Shown here: positions 58,373 to 64,000 of the stretch, piece after piece
Layout: the number at the start of each line of letters is the position of its first letter
Numbering within the stretch: position 1 is the stretch's first letter
Source: Bacteroidota bacterium
GTDB taxonomy: Bacteria; Bacteroidota; Bacteroidia; Chitinophagales; Chitinophagaceae
Assembly: GCA_947453145.1 (NCBI GenBank)
Contig: CANGFA010000001.1
Coordinates: 62,001-126,000 of the forward strand
Direction: 5' to 3'
Length of the DNA: 64,000 nucleotides
Notes under the pieces: model-generated
What the model saw: only the letters and a program-made list of their open reading frames with translations
Database searches by the model: none
Told to the model about the DNA's origin: nothing
Position numbers and translations under genes: made by a program

Positions 58373-60370
58373 ATGAAAAAATATATTATTCCTATTCTTT
58401 TAATAGCAGTTTCTTTTTTAAGTAGTAATGAAAATGTGCACGCTCAATCCACACTTACTCCGGAAGCAGTGATCAAGTCATTTCCTTATCAGCATACAAT
58501 TCAGGCCAGTGCTGCATTAGCGGCAATGGATGCCTGGAAAAATGCAGATTGGAAGGCCTTTTTTGTAGCAGTGGAGGATACAGCACAACAAACCAATTTT
58601 ACCTATGCATTACATGCTTATGTAAATAAAGTATCCCTTGACAAAAAACTTAAAACACCTTTTGTTGCAATTTTAAAAAAGCAAATTAAAAAAGCAAAAT
58701 CGGAATATGCTAAAATTTTATTTCAAGAAGAATTAAAATTATTAAGCAACGAAAATTACGTAAATAATAGGCTTCAATTGGCACAGCCTAAATGGGAGGA
58801 AGGAGCTGGTAAAGCATTTACGACCCATCCAAACCCAGTGCAGCGTTTATTGTATTTGCAAAAACAACTTGAAAAACAAACTAACCCAATTCAAAAGAAA
58901 AATATCATTTGGGAGGCAAGTAAAATTTCAGGATTTAGCAGCTTCATGTTTGTTGCACAATTTTTGAATGATGAAGCAATTAGCACAAGCGCAGCATTGG
59001 TATTAACCAAGCAAGCACTAAATGATGCAAACATTAGAGGATCCGAAGTACGTTCAATATTAGAAAAAGCATTGACACTTTTACACGGTGAAGACAGTTC
59101 TATTTTAGTGCCTGCATTAACAGCACATCTTAAAAAAATGCCTTATGATTATGGATTTGTCTCCCTATTCAATGGCAAGGATTTAACAGGCTGGAAAGGA
59201 TTAGTCGCTAATCCTATTGCTAGAAGCAAAATGAACGATACTGCGTTACAAGCAGCGCAAACAAAAGCAGATATTAAAATGCGGGAGGACTGGGTGGTAA
59301 AAGATGGTCTGCTGAATTACACGGGCAATTTACATGGCGAGAACTTGGCAACAGTGAAGCAATATGGAGATATTGAAATGTATATAGACTGGAAGATTCA
59401 GGAAAAAGGTGACGCAGGTATTTATTTACGCGGAACTCCACAAGTACAAATTTGGGATACCAGTCGCAGAGAAGTTGGTGCTCAAGTAGGTTCGGGCGGC
59501 TTATATAATAATCAAAAAAATGTAAGCAAGCCATTGGTGGTAGCAGATAATAAAGTGGGTGAATGGAATACATTTCACATTATTATGAAAGGAGACAAAG
59601 TAACCGTTTATTTAAATGGAGTGTTGGTAACGGATAATATAGCCTTAGAAAATTATTGGGACCATAACCTTCCGCTTTTTGCAAAAGAACAAATTGAATT
59701 ACAAGCCCATGGAACTTTTGTTTCTTACCGAAATATTTATGTAAGAGAATTGCCGCCTACCGAATCCAACAAATTAAATGAGCAAGAATCAAAAGACGGT
59801 TTTAGTTTATTATTTGATGGCATCAATATTAATGAATGGACAGGCAATAAAGCTGGATATTTAATACAAGAAGGTGCTTTGGTTGTAAATCCCGAGAACG
59901 GTTCAGGTGGTAATTTATATACCAACGAGGAGTACGGTGATTTTGTATATCGTTTCGATTTTCAATTAACACCTGGGGCTAATAATGGTATTGGTGTTCA
60001 TGCTCCATTAGAAGGTGATGCAGCTTATGTAGGTATGGAAATACAAGTTTTAGACAGCGAACATCCTAAGTATGCTGAATTGCAACCTTATCAATACCAT
60101 GGATCAGTATATGGCGTAATACCCGCAAAAAGAGGCTATTTGCACCCAGCTGGCGAGTGGAATAGCGAGGAGATTACAGTGAATGGTACTAAAATAAAAG
60201 TAGTTTTAAATGGAACTGTAATTGTAGAAGGGGATTATGTAGCAGCATCAAAAAATGGTACAATGGATCATAACCAACATCCTGGCTTATTAAATAAAAC
60301 AGGACATATTGGTTTCTTGGGTCACGGAGATATTGTAAGATTTAAAAATATGCGTATTAAAAGAATTTAA
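58373..60370 (+). CDS. Exported protein with helical domain and two DUF1080 (3-keto-glycoside hydrolase-like) domains
   Basis: 665 residues with signal peptide (cut near VHAQ, 25). Residues about 30-255 are all-helical (HEAT-like). Two DUF1080 domains follow: 261-458 starting GFVSLFNGKDLTGWKGL and about 475-665 starting GFSLLFDGININEWTGN. Single DUF1080 domains cleave 3-keto-glycosides; two in tandem behind a helical module may widen substrate range or form a scaffold. Follows the Tat-exported oxidoreductase, so oxidation then hydrolysis is the likely order. Confidence 0.87.
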   Translation: MKKYIIPILLIAVSFLSSNENVHAQSTLTPEAVIKSFPYQHTIQASAALAAMDAWKNADWKAFFVAVEDTAQQTNFTYALHAYVNKVSLDKKLKTPFVAILKKQIKKAKSEYAKILFQEELKLLSNENYVNNRLQLAQPKWEEGAGKAFTTHPNPVQRLLYLQKQLEKQTNPIQKKNIIWEASKISGFSSFMFVAQFLNDEAISTSAALVLTKQALNDANIRGSEVRSILEKALTLLHGEDSSILVPALTAHLKKMPYDYGFVSLFNGKDLTGWKGLVANPIARSKMNDTALQAAQTKADIKMREDWVVKDGLLNYTGNLHGENLATVKQYGDIEMYIDWKIQEKGDAGIYLRGTPQVQIWDTSRREVGAQVGSGGLYNNQKNVSKPLVVADNKVGEWNTFHIIMKGDKVTVYLNGVLVTDNIALENYWDHNLPLFAKEQIELQAHGTFVSYRNIYVRELPPTESNKLNEQESKDGFSLLFDGININEWTGNKAGYLIQEGALVVNPENGSGGNLYTNEEYGDFVYRFDFQLTPGANNGIGVHAPLEGDAAYVGMEIQVLDSEHPKYAELQPYQYHGSVYGVIPAKRGYLHPAGEWNSEEITVNGTKIKVVLNGTVIVEGDYVAASKNGTMDHNQHPGLLNKTGHIGFLGHGDIVRFKNMRIKRI

Positions 60371-60436
60371 TAAAGCTTTTTTGATATTGACAATATGTAG
60401 TTCCGTTGTATAAATAACAAGAAAGCAGTAAGCAAA

Positions 60437-60467
60437 AAAAAGGCCCTCCAATTTGGAGGGCCTTTTT
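60437..60467. terminator. Bidirectional terminator between convergent genes
   Basis: 14-bp perfect stem AAAAAGGCCCTCCA / TGGAGGGCCTTTTT with an ATT loop, A-rich before and T-rich after, so it works on both strands between the double-DUF1080 gene and the Oar-like receptor gene. Confidence 0.92.
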
Positions 60468-60485
60468 AATATCTACTATCAAATA

Positions 60486-63400
60486 CTAGTTAAATAAGTA
60501 TCTAACACCTAATTGAATTTGGTAACGAGAAGCTAAACTTGGACTTGGCTTGTAAGCTCTTGTATAAGGAACTTTATTAACCGCATCTAAGTAAGGGAAA
60601 GTATACACTGGAGTTTTTCCATCTGTATCAATCTTAGAGAATACCAATGGAGTTGTTGTTGTTGGAACATAATACACACCCCAATCCTTGTTCAACAAGT
60701 TAGTGAAGTTGTAAATATCAGCAGTGAAACGTAAAGTATGCTTGTTTTTACCAACTGTAAACTTAACATCTTGAGTGAAGTTTAAGTCAATTTTATTAAA
60801 CCAAGGTAATACGTATGCATTTCTTTCTGCAAATTGACCACGACGTGTAGATAAGTAAGGGTTGTTTCTGATGAAATTATCTAACTGATTCCACAATTCG
60901 TCTTGAGAACGTGTATCTCCAGTTGCATTGATTAATTTAATTTGAGAAGGATCCTTTGGAACGAACATTAAGTCGTTATAAGTAATGCCATCGTTGTTAA
61001 GGTCACCTTGAACATAGTAAGAAGCTGCATAGTTTGGAGCACCTTCATATACCATACCCACTGAAGTAACTTGATCTTTAATAAATTCTTTCTTATACAC
61101 TACGCTAGCAATAAGTCTGTGCGGCGTGTAGTTGTTAGAATTACCAATTGTAAAGTCGTTAGGGTTATCAGAAGTTACTTTAGATCCCCACATTGTTTGT
61201 GCAGTTGAACCACTCACAGCAGCGTCTTTCGCTTCTTGTCTTGTGTATGCAGCAGTGAAGATAAAGTTCCTTGTGATTTTTTGAATTTGCAAAGTTCCTG
61301 TCCACGCATAACCATTATCTGAGTTCGTCATATAAATGGCGTTACCAATAGTTGGGTTGTTAGCAGACGCAGCAGTAGTACCACCCATTTGAGTTCCACC
61401 AAAAGGATAAGAAGACTGGAATGGGAATCTGTAACGACCATCAGACAATTTAACTAAACCTGTTCCAGGTAAAGCAATGTTTTGGAAAACAGAAGCATTA
61501 AATTGTTTTGTATAAGTACCCTCAGCAGTTAATGTCCAACCATTACCTAATTTTTTATCCGCAGCTAAAGTAGATTTAAATACTTGAGGGAATTTATAGT
61601 TAGGATCTGTTACGTTAATAGAATAAGATTTACTTAAGCTAGCTGATGCAGCAGGACGATAAGCATTTACGTCTGGGTTAAATATGTTGGTGTTGTTGTT
61701 TGTAAAAGATCCAAACAATGCCATACCTGAGTTAGATGCTTGGTTAGAGATCCATACAAACGGTGGTGCACCTTGGAATAAACCAGCACCTCCACGAATT
61801 TGTAATGTTTGATCGCCGTTTACATCGTAGTTAAAACCAATTCTTGGAGAAATTTGTACTGCAGCATTTGGAGCAGCACCTGTATTTGCGTGAGTACCGT
61901 TATAGAACTTAGTTAAAGTATCTACAACTGGGTTGTATAAGAAAGTGTTGTAGAACTTAGAGTAGTCAAAACGCACACCGTAAGTGATTGTTAATTTGTC
62001 TGTAGCTCTGTACTTATCTTGTAAATAGATACCTGCTTCAAAATCTTTAGGTCCTACCAATGGGAAAGCACCAGATCCTAATGTATAAGACAAGCTATAT
62101 ACAGTAGATTTTGTACCTAATCCATTTGCAGAATTAATGAAATCATTTAAAGAAGCAAAACGGAATGTACCCTCATAGTTTGGAGAGAAACCGTTTAAGT
62201 ATTTCTTAAATGAAGTTTGAGTACCTACTGTAATTTCATGCTTACCAGCATAAAAAGATAGGTTGTCATTGAATTGATAAACGTCTGTATTTAATTTATT
62301 TCCGTAAGTATACAACTCAAATCCAAATGATGTAAATGGTTTACCATTACCATCTAAGATATCCACCATTGGAAACTCTTTGCTAGACAATGCATTTCTG
62401 TAATCTCTCAAAGCAGTATATCCAATTTGTAATTTATTACTTACTGTGTTGCTGAATTTAGTATTCAACTCCGCAATAAATATATTTGCGTTGTTGTTAA
62501 TTTCATAACCTGCTCCGTAGAAAGGCATTGCAGTTGTACCTGCTTGTCTTGTTGAAGCTGATCCACTATTTGATGGTGGAATTTGGCTAGCAGATTTTAA
62601 GTAGTTGTACTTAAAAGTCAATGTATTATTTTCGTCAATGTTCCAATCGATCTTCGCAGTTAAACGCTTAGAAGAAGCAACATAAGAATATCCTTGGTAA
62701 GCACCTGGATCATAATTGTATTTTGACTTTAAGAAAGAAGCTAATTTATCTAATGAATCTTTGTTAGCAGCAGAGATGGTTGTACCATTTGCTGGGTTGC
62801 TAGCAGAAGATGCTGTCCAAGTAGTACCTGGTGTAGTATTAGATTCTTGTTCACCGTTTACGAAGATGAATAATTTATTCTTGATGATTGCACCACCAGC
62901 AGTGAAACCTTTTAAGTCATAGCTGTAATCTTGTTTAGGAACTACAATAGTGTATGGAGCACCATTCACTTCGTAACCTTGCCAATCTTTATTTTTAGCA
63001 TATTGATAAACTGATCCAGAATATGTGTTTGTACCACTTCTAGAAACAGAGTTGATACCACCTCCAACGAAACCACCATTCTTAACATCAAATGGAGAAG
63101 TATTTACTTGGATTTGCTCAATCGCATCTAAAGAAACGGCGTTTTGTCCAGTTTGACCACCGATATCACCAGACAAACCAAATGAGTTGTTGAAGTTAGC
63201 ACCATCAATAGTGATGTTGTTTAATTGAGAACTTTGACCACCAAAAGAACCACTATTATAAGTAGGGGTTAATTTAATGATGTCCTTATAAGAACGAGAA
63301 ATAGTAGGCAAACTAGTGATTTGATTTCTATTAAAAGTTTCTTGAGAACCCGTACGTGCGTTATTGAAAACTTTATCTTGTTTAGTAGAAGAGACAACTA

Positions 63401-63758
63401 CTTCTTTTAAGTTGCTGTTTGCTTCTACAAGTACAAAGTTTGCCTTGTATGACTGACCTAATAACAGGTTGATGTCGTCTTGCTTATCTGCTTTCATTCC
63501 AACATAACTAACTTGTAATAAGTAAGGACCACCAATTTTTAAGTTGGTTAAGTTATATCTACCGTCGGCACGACTGGTAGTTACATACTTGGTTCCTGTT
63601 GGTTGGTGAACTGCAGTTACGGTTGCACCAGCAACACCTGCATTTCCTACAGTGATTAAACCTTGTATTTCTGCTGTTGTTTCTTGTGCGTTTACTTTAA
63701 TAACTGAGATTAAAATAACCAACAATACAGACAAAGCTTGTTTTAAAACACTTTTCAT
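60486..63758 (-). CDS. Oar-like TonB-dependent outer-membrane receptor
   Basis: 1090 residues: signal peptide (cut near NAQ, 24), CarboxypepD_reg domain (about 28-112, GLITVGNAGVAGATVTAVHQ), plug (about 118-260, LNNITIDGANFNNSFGL), and a large barrel to the C-terminus (LGVRYLFN). The size, the plug wording and the absence of a SusD gene fit the Oar family rather than SusC. Codon use favours AAC, TAC and GAC more than the neighbours, as in highly expressed genes. Substrate unknown; Oar relatives move proteins or peptides. Single gene after the bidirectional terminator. Confidence 0.92.
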   Translation of the reverse strand: MKSVLKQALSVLLVILISVIKVNAQETTAEIQGLITVGNAGVAGATVTAVHQPTGTKYVTTSRADGRYNLTNLKIGGPYLLQVSYVGMKADKQDDINLLLGQSYKANFVLVEANSNLKEVVVSSTKQDKVFNNARTGSQETFNRNQITSLPTISRSYKDIIKLTPTYNSGSFGGQSSQLNNITIDGANFNNSFGLSGDIGGQTGQNAVSLDAIEQIQVNTSPFDVKNGGFVGGGINSVSRSGTNTYSGSVYQYAKNKDWQGYEVNGAPYTIVVPKQDYSYDLKGFTAGGAIIKNKLFIFVNGEQESNTTPGTTWTASSASNPANGTTISAANKDSLDKLASFLKSKYNYDPGAYQGYSYVASSKRLTAKIDWNIDENNTLTFKYNYLKSASQIPPSNSGSASTRQAGTTAMPFYGAGYEINNNANIFIAELNTKFSNTVSNKLQIGYTALRDYRNALSSKEFPMVDILDGNGKPFTSFGFELYTYGNKLNTDVYQFNDNLSFYAGKHEITVGTQTSFKKYLNGFSPNYEGTFRFASLNDFINSANGLGTKSTVYSLSYTLGSGAFPLVGPKDFEAGIYLQDKYRATDKLTITYGVRFDYSKFYNTFLYNPVVDTLTKFYNGTHANTGAAPNAAVQISPRIGFNYDVNGDQTLQIRGGAGLFQGAPPFVWISNQASNSGMALFGSFTNNNTNIFNPDVNAYRPAASASLSKSYSINVTDPNYKFPQVFKSTLAADKKLGNGWTLTAEGTYTKQFNASVFQNIALPGTGLVKLSDGRYRFPFQSSYPFGGTQMGGTTAASANNPTIGNAIYMTNSDNGYAWTGTLQIQKITRNFIFTAAYTRQEAKDAAVSGSTAQTMWGSKVTSDNPNDFTIGNSNNYTPHRLIASVVYKKEFIKDQVTSVGMVYEGAPNYAASYYVQGDLNNDGITYNDLMFVPKDPSQIKLINATGDTRSQDELWNQLDNFIRNNPYLSTRRGQFAERNAYVLPWFNKIDLNFTQDVKFTVGKNKHTLRFTADIYNFTNLLNKDWGVYYVPTTTTPLVFSKIDTDGKTPVYTFPYLDAVNKVPYTRAYKPSPSLASRYQIQLGVRYLFN

Positions 63759-64000
63759 TTTGTAAGGTATTTGTTTATGATATATAAAGTGCGAAATTAA
63801 ACTAAAAGTTGTTAATAAACTACAGTTATCCTTAACAAATCGTTAACTAATAAAATCAAGTGAAAATAGGGAGAAAATTAATTATATATTATATATTTTA
63901 AATATTTATACATATTTATTAATCAATTTTATACATATATATTAAATTTGACTTAAAATAATCAAACAATTGATTTTCAATTAATTATTTAATTTTACTT
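63759..64000. other. AT-rich upstream region of the Oar-like receptor
   Basis: 242 bases with no gene. Bases 63880-64000 are almost all A and T, with runs such as TATATATTAAATTTG. This suggests an AT-rich, possibly curved, upstream promoter region for the receptor. No clear TAnnTTTG was confirmed at the right distance; TAATTTCG on the minus strand is the closest. Confidence 0.4.

Overview
The window is about 64 kb of AT-rich, gene-dense chromosomal DNA from a member of the Bacteroidota, most likely a Chitinophagaceae-type free-living or freshwater bacterium (inference). The reasons are: exact TAnnTTTG -7 promoter boxes (two with a TTTG -33 box), starts without obvious Shine-Dalgarno sequences, a type IX secretion (T9SS) C-terminal sorting domain, DUF3570/DUF4266, an Oar-like TonB-dependent receptor, NIPSNAP, double DUF1080 and DUF5916 proteins, and many Tat-exported or signal-peptide-bearing hydrolases. 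No phage module, insertion sequence, CRISPR array or rRNA was seen. The first gene is cut by the left edge of the window.

Layout. 1-2.2 kb: a VOC protein (partial), a secreted esterase, a short asparaginase-domain protein and a DoxX-like protein. 2.2-9.2 kb: secreted serine hydrolase and M28 peptidase, an ECF sigma / membrane protein / Spy-like periplasmic protein cassette, an M20 peptidase and an amidohydrolase. 9.2-15.3 kb: FucP-type sugar transporter, NIPSNAP protein, and a complete HlyD-MFS-TolC efflux operon with a textbook promoter. 15.3-24.1 kb: UbiA-like membrane protein, serine hydrolase, secreted propeller-like protein, penicillin-acylase-type enzyme, and a divergent MBL-rhodanese / TauE sulfur pair sharing a CRP/FNR-like dyad. 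24.1-26.5 kb: a sugar operon containing a cytidylyltransferase-GHMP kinase fusion. 26.6-29.6 kb: the thioredoxin-ApbE-DUF4266-DUF3570 cluster. 29.7-30.0 kb: a tRNA-Cys-like gene with a non-canonical anticodon loop and its own terminator. 30.1-35.9 kb: CaCA antiporter, YncE-like protein, TonB receptor and Tat-exported class V aminotransferase. 36-37.9 kb: a small T9SS-sorted protein translationally coupled to a repeat-containing fibre-like protein. 37.9-45.1 kb: M24 peptidase, DUF5916 protein, serine hydrolase, YVTN-phosphoesterase fusion. 45.1-48.2 kb: lipoprotein adaptor plus ABC exporter. 48.2-51.5 kb: AraC regulator divergent from a PhyH dioxygenase, aldo/keto reductase and Dabb protein. 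51.6-57 kb: alpha/beta hydrolase, trans-sulfuration enzyme, D-aminoacylase-like enzyme, unknown exported protein, VIT-type transporter. 57-60.4 kb: a Tat-exported Gfo/Idh oxidoreductase with a double-DUF1080 protein. 60.5-63.8 kb: a large Oar-like TonB receptor.

The dominant theme is breakdown and uptake of peptides, amides and sugars at the cell envelope: about ten amide- or ester-hydrolysing enzymes, three TonB/porin-type outer-membrane proteins, and several oxidoreductase-centred sugar modules. The least familiar parts are the cytidylyltransferase-GHMP kinase operon, the T9SS-sorted fibre pair, and the odd tRNA.
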